DNA from: Coralliovum pocilloporae
GTDB taxonomy: Bacteria > Pseudomonadota > Alphaproteobacteria > Rhizobiales > Cohaesibacteraceae
Assembly: GCF_030845175.1 (NCBI RefSeq)
Contig: NZ_CP132542.1
Location: forward strand, 2,949,501-3,013,500
DNA: 64,000 nucleotides
Direction of reading: 5' to 3'
Shown: positions 19,339 through 26,199 of the stretch, in pieces
How positions within the stretch are numbered: position 1 is the first letter of the stretch
Layout of the letters: each line of letters begins with the position of its first letter
Translations under genes and position numbers: made by a program
The notes under the pieces: generated by a model
Seen by the model: only the letters and a program-made list of their open reading frames with translations
What the model was told of the DNA's origin: nothing
The model's database searches: none

Positions 19339-19883
19339 GAGAACCCTCGTTTGATAAGGCGTTCGGCAGGCAATGCACCAAACAGCAGGGGCCACCCCCA
19401 GAGAATGATCAACCCGGCAGCAAGGTAGAGAAAGCCATAGCCGAGCCGTTCCTGATCGGAGACCAGGTAGGAATTGCAGATGCGCACCGGCGCGTGAATA
19501 TAGAGAAAGCCGAGAACTCCCAGCATGGAGAGCGCGTTTGCCTTGAGGAACCCGCGCAACATGGGGGTGAGTGATGACCAGCACAGGGTAAAAGGCACTC
19601 CAGCCAGAAGCGGTAGAGTGATGAATTTCGCTCCATCGACCCACAAGGAGCCAAGCGCCGCATCGATGCTTCTCGGAAGCATCCAGAAAGCCAGGGTGAA
19701 CAGGGCTACAATCAACAGGCTGTAACGGTCCCTGCTGTTTTGGAAGCCCCAGGCCCCTGCGACGCCAATGCCGACCAGAAGAGGAATCTGGACGAGCACA
19801 TGAATGACAGGATCCCGCTCCGCATGGGGGATGAGCCAGAGTGCGGCAATCAGCATGAGGAGGGCGAGGGGAAGACGGATCAT
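19335..19883 (-). CDS. Membrane protein of the norYS-senC cluster (orf1-like)
   Basis: A 182-residue hydrophobic protein with about five or six membrane segments and no recognised catalytic motif. It overlaps the SCO gene upstream by four bases and the FNT gene downstream by four. In ammonia oxidisers the NO reductase cluster norS-norY-senC is followed by an unassigned membrane-protein gene called orf1, and this protein has the same place. Similarity to that protein was not tested; only the context is seen here. Confidence 0.7.
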   Translation of the reverse strand: MIRLPLALLMLIAALWLIPHAERDPVIHVLVQIPLLVGIGVAGAWGFQNSRDRYSLLIVALFTLAFWMLPRSIDAALGSLWVDGAKFITLPLLAGVPFTLCWSSLTPMLRGFLKANALSMLGVLGFLYIHAPVRICNSYLVSDQERLGYGFLYLAAGLIILWGWPLLFGALPAERLIKRGFS

Positions 19884-20479
19884 CCAAGCCGTTCCTTCAC
19901 CGCTTCTGCCACCTCTGCCACGGCATCAATGTCATAGAGGGCTGCAAACCGGCCTGTGCGGTCAATCAGAAGGATAGCGGCATTGTGCTGGAAACCGCCC
20001 CATTCATCCGGGATGACGGTCACCTCGAAAGTCGAAAGCAGGGCCTGGAGGTCTCTTGTCTCGGGTCGTGCGACTGTCCAGCGCCTGCCATCTGCGCCAT
20101 GGGCTTCTCCATAGTGGCGGAGAGCATCTGGCGTATCCCGCTCCGGGTCAAAGCTGACAGACAGCATCCGAACCGGCAGACCCTGCTCCTCCAGCCTGTC
20201 CCGCAGGGTCGAGAAGTCTATGGCGGCCAGCTGGCAGATATCCGGGCAGGTGGTGTAGATAAATTCCACCAGAACGATCTCGCCGTTCTCGGGTTTCAGC
20301 GGAATGGAATGCCCGTCCATCGCCTGAAGAGTCACATCAGGCACCGAACGGGGGGCTTCGGCAATGGCAATCCGCCTGGCGCCTTCGGCTGTGACAGCAC
20401 GAAGGCCGTCTGTTGCCTGCCAGAAAAGCCCGCCGCCCGTTAGGGCCAGGGCGGCGGGCAAGAGGAGGGAGCGGATCAC
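19880..20479 (-). CDS. senC: SCO1/SenC family copper chaperone
   Basis: A 199-residue thioredoxin-fold protein anchored by one N-terminal membrane segment. The copper ligands of the SCO family are present: Cys78 and Cys82 in TTCPDIC, and His165 in FQHNAAIL. It would deliver copper to the CuA site of the subunit II encoded two genes upstream. I chose the GTG at 20479, preceded by GGAGGGA; it overlaps the stop of the subunit I gene by four bases (GTGA). The frame is open further upstream only as a shadow of subunit I. Confidence 0.9.
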   Translation of the reverse strand: MIRSLLLPAALALTGGGLFWQATDGLRAVTAEGARRIAIAEAPRSVPDVTLQAMDGHSIPLKPENGEIVLVEFIYTTCPDICQLAAIDFSTLRDRLEEQGLPVRMLSVSFDPERDTPDALRHYGEAHGADGRRWTVARPETRDLQALLSTFEVTVIPDEWGGFQHNAAILLIDRTGRFAALYDIDAVAEVAEAVKERLG

Positions 20480-21912
20480 ATCTCCCTCCGGGGGGTTACA
20501 AGACGGATGGTATAGGCCAGTACAAACCACAGGGTGCCGAGCACAATCAGGATGGCAAACAGAGTGCCTATCTGGCTCTGCAGCATCCATTCTGGGAAAT
20601 GCACAGCCCAGCGGCGGGGAATGGAGCTGGCGCCTGAGACGAGGAAGACCAGAACAAACCCGATGGCCCCGGCCACGTAGGTAATGAACGCAGCCTTGTC
20701 GAGGCCGGTCAAGGTGGCGGTCTGCTGACCACGGACCAGCCAGGCCATGAAGCCGAAGGCCATCGCCACTTCGCCCAGCAGCAGATAGGTGTGGAAATGC
20801 CCCGGTACCCACTGGGTGTTATGCATCACCTTGTTGACGGTGATCATACCGTCAATGGTGGCCGGGATGGACCCGATGGACCAGCCGATGACTGAAATGA
20901 CGAGCAGGGCAGAGGCCAGATCCCACCTGATGCCGGACCCGCGCAGATAGATGCACAGAGAAAAGGCTGTGACTGCCAGAAGTGGAATGCCGCTGAAGTA
21001 GGAGACAAGCTGACCGATGACCAGCATCCACGGCGGCATGACCACATCCTGCAGCAGATGATGCCAGTAGACAGCCATGACGAAGAAAAGGATTGCGGTC
21101 CAGGCGAGGACAAACACCTTGGTGGTCTTCCACGGGCGCCCCGTATATTCGGGGATGATCTCATAGACAGCAACCACGGCCATGTAGATGGCAGCGTTGA
21201 TGAAGACATGGCCAAAGAAGAAGATGAGGTTCTTTGCCAGAAGCGCATCCACCTCAAAGCCGGGGATCAGAAGATGAACAAGGCTGGCAACCAGTACGGC
21301 AGCCCCGAGAATAATGCCGATCGAGTTGAAGATTGTCACCGCAGCAGCAGCAACGATCGTCGGCGGTGGTACGTCATCGGTCTTGCCTGCGAAAACGAAT
21401 GACCAGCCGAGCGCCTTGCCCAGCGAGCCGTAGCGCTTGATGATCTTGAGACCAAGCTCGAGATAGTAGAGCAGAAAACCAACCCCGATCAGCGTGTAGC
21501 CAATCATGAAAAGGGCAGCGGACCAGAGTTCCCAGACACCGCCGGACTGGGCAGGAAGGGGAAACAGGAAGGTCCAACCGCCAGCATATCCGCCAATGAA
21601 GATTGACGTGAGAATAGCAATGACGCCCGCCAGAAACAGGCCGATAAAGCCCCAGAAAATGCCATGATTAAGCGGCAGATGCCGTCCGGCGAAATACCAG
21701 AGGATGGCTGCACCGGAAAGGCCTGCAGTTCCAACCATACCTGCACCATGGGCCGTCAGGATCTGGTAGAACAGATCAGCTTCAAGTGGCAGCCAGCCAG
21801 CCTGAGCAGCCCTCATTGCGACACCAAGAACCATCATCAGCGCGAAAACGGCTCCGGATATCAGCATGGTGAATTTCACCGCACCGGCCTGCGGGGGAAG
21901 TTCCGTCTGCAT
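20476..21912 (-). CDS. norS: Heme-copper oxidase superfamily subunit I, probably sNOR-type nitric oxide reductase
   Basis: A 478-residue protein with about twelve membrane helices. All six metal-binding histidines are present: His55 (LTAHGAGM), His235 (FGHVFIN), His284-His285 (YWHHLLQD), His372 and His374 (PGHFHTY). Four residues after His235, where oxidases of the A and B families carry the cross-linked Tyr, this protein has Asn239. That loss argues against an oxygen reductase and fits the sNOR branch of B-family-related NO reductases. The gene order subunit II, subunit I, SenC, membrane protein and the divergent nsrR support this. A B-type oxidase is the alternative. Confidence 0.8.
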   Translation of the reverse strand: MQTELPPQAGAVKFTMLISGAVFALMMVLGVAMRAAQAGWLPLEADLFYQILTAHGAGMVGTAGLSGAAILWYFAGRHLPLNHGIFWGFIGLFLAGVIAILTSIFIGGYAGGWTFLFPLPAQSGGVWELWSAALFMIGYTLIGVGFLLYYLELGLKIIKRYGSLGKALGWSFVFAGKTDDVPPPTIVAAAAVTIFNSIGIILGAAVLVASLVHLLIPGFEVDALLAKNLIFFFGHVFINAAIYMAVVAVYEIIPEYTGRPWKTTKVFVLAWTAILFFVMAVYWHHLLQDVVMPPWMLVIGQLVSYFSGIPLLAVTAFSLCIYLRGSGIRWDLASALLVISVIGWSIGSIPATIDGMITVNKVMHNTQWVPGHFHTYLLLGEVAMAFGFMAWLVRGQQTATLTGLDKAAFITYVAGAIGFVLVFLVSGASSIPRRWAVHFPEWMLQSQIGTLFAILIVLGTLWFVLAYTIRLVTPRREM

Positions 21913-22436
21913 CAGTTTTTCTCCTCTGATGATGTGGTTTCAGAGACCGTGAAACTGTTAATCATGTCGTGATGGGCGACACCGCAATATTCAAGGCACA
22001 GAATCTGATAGGTGCCCGGTTCCGTGAAGGTGTAGGTGATGGTGCTGGTATAGCCGGGTATGGCCTGGGTCTGGACCAGCAGACGCATGTCGCTGTTATA
22101 GATCCCCATGCCGTGGGTAACGTCTTCCGTTGTGACATCGAAATTGATCGGCTGGCCGAGAGGAACCTGCTCCTGATCAATCTCCCACCACCATTGCCCG
22201 CCTGTGACCGACACCGTGAACGCCTCGGATTCAGAAGCCGTGGCATGCGGCCATTCCCGCAGGGAGGCGACCGAGATGATGACACCGGCAATGGTCAAGG
22301 CCCAGATGAGGCGGGTTCTGAGACGATCCGGGTTGATATCGGGTGGTGATCCGTTGGCTGCGCGAACAGCACGCCAGAAGATCAGGGCAAGCGCGGCCAT
22401 CAGGACCAGCGCTACCGCAAGAACGGTTGGCTGCAT
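21912..22436 (-). CDS. norY: CuA-containing subunit II of the heme-copper enzyme
   Basis: A 174-residue protein with two N-terminal membrane segments (about 4-22 and 42-60) and a periplasmic cupredoxin domain. The CuA ligands are complete: His108 (VTHGMG), then Cys147, Cys151, His155 and Met158 in CLEYCGVAHHDM. The glutamate-bearing CLEYC spacing is standard. It passes electrons from a c-type cytochrome to subunit I. It is the first gene of the operon; its stop and the next ATG share one base. A palindromic NsrR-like box lies 22 bases upstream. Confidence 0.88.
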   Translation of the reverse strand: MQPTVLAVALVLMAALALIFWRAVRAANGSPPDINPDRLRTRLIWALTIAGVIISVASLREWPHATASESEAFTVSVTGGQWWWEIDQEQVPLGQPINFDVTTEDVTHGMGIYNSDMRLLVQTQAIPGYTSTITYTFTEPGTYQILCLEYCGVAHHDMINSFTVSETTSSEEKN

Positions 22437-22457
22437 TGGTTTTCCCTAGCTTTATTA

Positions 22458-22480
22458 AATATGCTTTTATAATGCGTATT
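22458..22480. promoter_or_regulatory. NsrR-like operator 1
   Basis: AATATGCTTTT and TAATGCGTATT flank a central A in an 11-1-11 imperfect palindrome, close to the known NsrR consensus built on AAGATGCATTT half-sites. It lies 22 bases before the subunit II start, where a bound repressor would block the promoter. Confidence 0.75.
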
Positions 22481-22509
22481 AAAGCGACGGGAAAGATTCT
22501 GTCAAGATA

Positions 22510-22532
22510 AATACGATTTTTAAATGCGTATT
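22510..22532. promoter_or_regulatory. NsrR-like operator 2
   Basis: AATACGATTTT, a central T, then AAATGCGTATT: a second 11-1-11 palindrome. It lies 42 bases before the nsrR start and 29 bases after the end of operator 1, so nsrR is probably autoregulated. Confidence 0.75.
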
Positions 22533-22574
22533 ATATGTCTTTTAAATCCGGAGCAGATGTGCAACAAAGAGAGC

Positions 22575-23045
22575 ATGCAAATTACCAAGTTCTCAGATTT
22601 CGCCCTGAGGGTGCTGATCCATCTGGCCGTTTCCGACGGTGAGTTACGCTCCACCCGCGAGTTGGCAGAGATGCATAATCTGTCCTTCAACCATCTGGCG
22701 AAGGTCACCCAGTGGCTGACCAGCGAAGGCTATGTAGACTCCATAAGAGGGCGGTCGGGCGGCCTGCGTCTTGCCATGGAGCCTAAGGATATCTCACTCG
22801 GTGCCCTGATGCGAAAGTCAGAACGGGGCTCGCCGCTGGTCGAATGCATGAAGGATGGCTACACCGGATGCTGTGTGATGACACCCGCCTGCGGGCTTCT
22901 GCCGGTGCTGCATGATGCGCAGGAGGCGTTTTTCCAGTCTCTCGATAAGCGCACCTTGGCTGATGTGATGGCAGGCAATCGCGGTATGATCAACCTGCTG
23001 AAAACACTGGAAAAGCATCGGGCAGAGGCTGAGACCTCTACCTGA
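22575..23045 (+). CDS. nsrR: NsrR, Rrf2-family NO-sensing repressor
   Basis: A 156-residue Rrf2 protein with an N-terminal winged helix (SFNHLAKV, RGRSGGLRL) and a cysteine cluster: Cys91, Cys99, Cys100 and Cys106 in a C-x8-C-x5-C pattern (Cys91, Cys100, Cys106) ending in TPACGL, the NsrR arrangement for an Fe-S cluster that NO destroys. I chose ATG 22575, where the family begins (MQITKFSD); the earlier ATG at 22524 would lie inside operator 2. It is divergent from the norYS cluster and is its likely repressor. IscR is less likely given this context and the TPACGL ending. Confidence 0.9.
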   Translation: MQITKFSDFALRVLIHLAVSDGELRSTRELAEMHNLSFNHLAKVTQWLTSEGYVDSIRGRSGGLRLAMEPKDISLGALMRKSERGSPLVECMKDGYTGCCVMTPACGLLPVLHDAQEAFFQSLDKRTLADVMAGNRGMINLLKTLEKHRAEAETST

Positions 23046-23050
23046 GCTAT

Positions 23051-23072
23051 CAGCAATGAGCCTTGATCCTAG
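23051..23072 (+). repeat. Dispersed motif copy after nsrR
   Basis: CAGCAATGAGCCTTGATCCTAG differs by two bases from the copies at 10325 and 25406. It lies between the convergent stop codons of nsrR and the thioredoxin-like gene. Confidence 0.5.
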
Positions 23073-23075
23073 CTC

Positions 23076-23576
23076 CTAGCTTTCTAGAAGAAGTCGGAAG
23101 GCATTGGCCAGCTCGTATTGGCCGCGCTGCCCTTGTAGCACCTGCTTCAGCTCTCCCTTGCCATCAAACAGCAGCAAGGTGACATGGGGAACCCGGTAGC
23201 GGCTGGCGAAGTCCAGCCCCTTGCTGGTGCGGATATCGGCGATCACATAGTCAATCCTGCCTTCATCAAACCCTTCAAGAGCGTTGCGGGTGGCTTTCTG
23301 CAGGGCCTGGCAGAGCGCGCATTCGGGATCATGAATCTGGACCACGGTCGGTGTGCCGTTGCCCACACGTGTCAGGTCATGATCATGGGCGGAACTGCTG
23401 ATTGTCTGCCCGATAAGGAGACCGCCACCGGCCAGAACAGTCAGGCCGATGGCACCATTGCGCACCTTCCTGAGAAAAGCGCGCTTGTCCTCATCAACAT
23501 CAGGCGACGCGGGTGCGGACGGAGCCTTGCGGCTCTTTGTCTGTTTGGGCTTGCGGGTTCTGTTGTTCTTTTTCAT
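23076..23576 (-). CDS. Membrane-anchored thioredoxin-like protein
   Basis: A 166-residue protein with a very basic N terminus rich in Lys and Arg, one membrane segment (about 41-58) and a periplasmic thioredoxin-like domain. A CxxC pair is present at Cys86 and Cys89 (PECALCQ), and the cis-Pro region is RVPHVTLLL. It may reduce or form disulfides, or handle metal or heme thiols; the partner is not evident. It is convergent with nsrR. Specific assignment to DsbA, TlpA or CcmG is not supported. Confidence 0.8.
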   Translation of the reverse strand: MKKNNRTRKPKQTKSRKAPSAPASPDVDEDKRAFLRKVRNGAIGLTVLAGGGLLIGQTISSSAHDHDLTRVGNGTPTVVQIHDPECALCQALQKATRNALEGFDEGRIDYVIADIRTSKGLDFASRYRVPHVTLLLFDGKGELKQVLQGQRGQYELANAFRLLLES

Positions 23577-23660
23577 AGGTCACCTGCTGAAACAGGGGGT
23601 ATCAGTTGAGGCATGCTGGCCGCTGGCGCGATGCGGCGACCAGATTGTACCGTGGGTCTG

Positions 23661-24317
23661 TCAGGTGACAAGAATGCGCGCACCCGGTTTGACCCGGTTA
23701 TAGAGGTCGATCACATCCTGATTGACCAGCCGGACGCATCCACTCGAAACAGCTTTGCCGATGGAATGGGGCTCGTTGGTCCCGTGTAGCCGGTAGAGCG
23801 TGTCGACACCGTTCTGGAAGATGTAGAGTGCTCTGGCGCCAAGCGGATTGCGCAAACCCGGTGGCATGCCACCATTGCGAATGCTGTACTTCTCAAGCTC
23901 GGGACGACGGGCAATCATCTCATCCGGTGGTGTCCAGGTCGGCCAGGGGCGTTTCCAGGCCACATTGGCCCTTCCTGACCACTCAAAGCCCTGGCGACCA
24001 AGGCCGACCCCATAGCGCATGGCCGTTCCGTTCCGCTCCACCAGGTAGAGGTAGAAGCTGCTGGTATCGACCACGAGGGAGCCGGGCCGTTCATCTGTTT
24101 CATACCGGATCCGCCTGCGTCTCAACTGAGGTTTCAGAACAGAGGGGCTGATTGCCGGAAGCGGAAATTTCTCTTCAGGGCGTGGGCCGTAATCCTCAGC
24201 AAAATTGCTGATAAAAGACGGATCTCCATCACGTGTGGTCTGGCATCCGGCCAGCGCAAGTGCTGCTGCACTCGCACCGGCGCCGACAAACTGCCGCCGC
24301 GTCAGTGTTTTTCGCAT
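23661..24317 (-). CDS. L,D-transpeptidase (YkuD/ErfK) lipoprotein 1
   Basis: A 218-residue cell-wall enzyme. The N terminus has twin arginines (TRRQF), a hydrophobic stretch and a lipobox ending in Cys25 (LALAGC). The YkuD catalytic centre is complete: His178 in HGTNEP and Cys194 in SSGCVRL. It would cross-link peptidoglycan stems or attach proteins to them. The start is ATG 24317; a TTG fifteen bases upstream is possible. The next gene upstream on the same strand is a paralogue. Confidence 0.9.
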   Translation of the reverse strand: MRKTLTRRQFVGAGASAAALALAGCQTTRDGDPSFISNFAEDYGPRPEEKFPLPAISPSVLKPQLRRRRIRYETDERPGSLVVDTSSFYLYLVERNGTAMRYGVGLGRQGFEWSGRANVAWKRPWPTWTPPDEMIARRPELEKYSIRNGGMPPGLRNPLGARALYIFQNGVDTLYRLHGTNEPHSIGKAVSSGCVRLVNQDVIDLYNRVKPGARILVT

Positions 24318-24359
24318 TATTGTCACATCCAAAAAATCAGGAATTCATCGACCTGTTGA

Positions 24360-24938
24360 TCACAGCACCACAACACGGGTTCCAAGCGGAACGCGATTGT
24401 AGAGATCAATCACATGGTCATTGATCATCCGGATGCAGCCATTGGACACCGACCGACCGATTGAAGACGGCTGTGTGGTGCCATGAATGCGATAGAAGGT
24501 GTCACGTCCGCCCTTAAACAGATAGAGGGCTCGTGCACCGAGCGGATTATTGATCCCGCCGGGAACGCCTTTGGCATATTTGGCGTATTTGCGCGGCTGA
24601 CGACGGATCATGTTCTTTGTTGGCGTCCAGCGGGGCCATTCGGCTTTGCGCTTGATGGTCGCCGAACCTCTGAATGCGAGGCCTGCGCGTCCGACCCCGA
24701 CACCATAACGGCGCGCCCGACCACGTGTCTCGATCAGGTAGAGGAAGTGGTTGCGCGGATCGACCACAATTGTGCCCGGATCATACTTGGTGGAGTAGGA
24801 TACGGTCTGGGGCGCGAATTCGGGGTTCAGCTTGAAGGTCTTCTTGAACTTCTTGGTATGGTGCGCAAGGGCTTCATGAGACTGCGGTACCAACAGAGCA
24901 GCCAATCCCCCAAGCAGAAAATTACGTCTTGTAAACAC
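24360..24938 (-). CDS. L,D-transpeptidase (YkuD/ErfK) 2
   Basis: A 192-residue paralogue of the neighbouring L,D-transpeptidase with an N-terminal export signal (TRRNF, then a hydrophobic stretch, cleavage near ALA-HH) but no lipobox. Catalytic His152 (HGTTQP) and Cys168 (SNGCIRM) are present. I chose the GTG at 24938 because GGAG lies seven bases upstream; the frame continues up to a TTG at 24968. It is encoded 42 bases before the other enzyme on the same strand, so the two are probably co-transcribed. Confidence 0.88.
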   Translation of the reverse strand: MFTRRNFLLGGLAALLVPQSHEALAHHTKKFKKTFKLNPEFAPQTVSYSTKYDPGTIVVDPRNHFLYLIETRGRARRYGVGVGRAGLAFRGSATIKRKAEWPRWTPTKNMIRRQPRKYAKYAKGVPGGINNPLGARALYLFKGGRDTFYRIHGTTQPSSIGRSVSNGCIRMINDHVIDLYNRVPLGTRVVVL

Positions 24939-25000
24939 GGGTAATCTCCAAAGTTGCCATATCGTCAAAGAGCCTGATGGCTCCGGATGTCACAACAGGA

Positions 25001-25324
25001 TCAGGAGATTGGAGGGGGCAGGTCCACCGGCGGGCCAAGGGCCATGAGGCTTAGAGACTGGCCGAAATCGAAAATCCGGGCAGGGTGATAATCTGCGAAG
25101 ATAACCGTTGGCAGAAGGGCCTTGCAATCTGATTTGCAGAGCGACGGCGTTGTATCAGCCACAGCCTCTGTCTTGCAGCAGTCACCGGTCTCTGCGTCTT
25201 GCAGCACAGCGGCCACTGTTTCGGTTGTCGTATTTGGAGGATCGGAAATGTCAGGCGCACCGCGCGGCACACTCTGTAGAGTGAGCACGACCATCAGGCT
25301 GACCATGAGCAAAATCCGTAACAT
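25001..25324 (-). CDS. Small secreted cysteine-containing protein, unknown function
   Basis: A 107-residue frame that begins with a good hydrophobic signal segment (LRILLMVSLMVVLTL) followed by a mature part with four or five cysteines (DCCKTE, LCKSDCK). No family is recognised. Cysteine pairs suggest a metal-binding or disulfide-bonded periplasmic protein. No strong ribosome site is visible before the ATG at 25324. The region is otherwise empty, which mildly favours a real gene. Confidence 0.5.
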   Translation of the reverse strand: MLRILLMVSLMVVLTLQSVPRGAPDISDPPNTTTETVAAVLQDAETGDCCKTEAVADTTPSLCKSDCKALLPTVIFADYHPARIFDFGQSLSLMALGPPVDLPPPIS

Positions 25325-25405
25325 CTTGGGAGCTTAACCCGAATCGGCTGTTTCGCACAAATCCTAGATTTCTCGCGCCTATCACACTCCTGTGAGCTTA
25401 GGGGT

Positions 25406-25425
25406 CAGCAATGAGTCTTGACCCT
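25406..25425 (+). repeat. Dispersed motif copy near the BKACE gene end
   Basis: CAGCAATGAGTCTTGACCCT; with the preceding GGGT it can form a six-pair stem (GGGTCA with TGACCC). It lies just beyond the stop codon of the DUF849 gene. Confidence 0.55.
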
Positions 25426-25431
25426 TGGACT

Positions 25432-26199
25432 CTAAAGGCCTGAAAGACCATTGACGACCTCTTTTACCCGCTCTGCATTGTCCCGGGCAACGGATCCATC
25501 GGCATTCCAGAGTGAGTTTTCAAACCCGACCCGAAGTTTGCCGCCGAGACTGGCGGCGTACAGGAGACAGGGTGTCTCGGCCACACCAAACGCGCAGATA
25601 CCCCAGTCAGGACGGATGCCCAATGTCTCTGTTGCTTTCAGGAAGGGTGCCAGATCATCCGGTGTGCTGACCTGGCCCGGCGTATACCGACCCAGCACAT
25701 AGAGGAGCTGCAGGGTATCGTCCGTCAGCAGCTCTGAAGGCAACACTTCGGAGAGCAGCCTGATGTCCGTGTCACTGTAGAGAATGTGCTGCACAGCAAT
25801 AGTGCGCTCGGCACAGGCTGCGTAGAAGGTTCGGGCAGATTGATGGTCACCATCAGAGGTCATTTCACGGATGGAGACAGAGACGAGGTCTGCTCCGGTC
25901 TCGAGAGCAACCTGGCGCTGTTCCGGCGGGCTGTAGAGCCCAACGGCTTCCGTGGTGATCTGAATGGCCATATCCGGCACAGCAAGATTCAGCTCGGCCA
26001 GAGCCTCACGGTAGAGCCCGGAATCCAGAAGGTGCCCGCCTTTGTTGTCTCGAATATGCAGATGAAGACCATCGGCCCCGGCCTTATGGCAGGCCTTTGC
26101 GGCTTCAACAGAGTCTGCAATGGTCAGAGGCAGGGCTGGATGATCTGCCTTGGTTCGTCTTGCCCCATTGGGAGCAACCATCAAGCGGGGGAGAGCCAT
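25432..26199 (-). CDS. BKACE-family beta-keto acid cleavage enzyme (DUF849)
   Basis: A 255-residue TIM-barrel protein of the beta-keto acid cleavage family. Such enzymes condense a beta-keto acid with acetyl-CoA to give a CoA ester and acetoacetate-like products. The metal-binding HLHIRD at residues 46-51 and the C-terminal RVGFEN motif are present. At 255 residues it is a little shorter than the typical 270-310. Its ATG shares one base with the stop of the aminotransferase gene before it, so the two are probably consecutive steps. The substrate is unknown. Confidence 0.85.
   Translation of the reverse strand: MALPRLMVAPNGARRTKADHPALPLTIADSVEAAKACHKAGADGLHLHIRDNKGGHLLDSGLYREALAELNLAVPDMAIQITTEAVGLYSPPEQRQVALETGADLVSVSIREMTSDGDHQSARTFYAACAERTIAVQHILYSDTDIRLLSEVLPSELLTDDTLQLLYVLGRYTPGQVSTPDDLAPFLKATETLGIRPDWGICAFGVAETPCLLYAASLGGKLRVGFENSLWNADGSVARDNAERVKEVVNGLSGL

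Noticed and set aside
20480-20812. N-terminal extension of the SCO protein
   Set aside because: The part before GTG 20479 lies within the subunit I gene in another frame, and the signal-anchor and ribosome site fit 20479.
20476-21912. Calling subunit I an ordinary cbb3 or aa3 oxidase
   Set aside because: There is no cbb3 CcoO/CcoP gene, the Tyr position is Asn, and the context is NsrR and SenC; an oxidase remains possible but is less likely.
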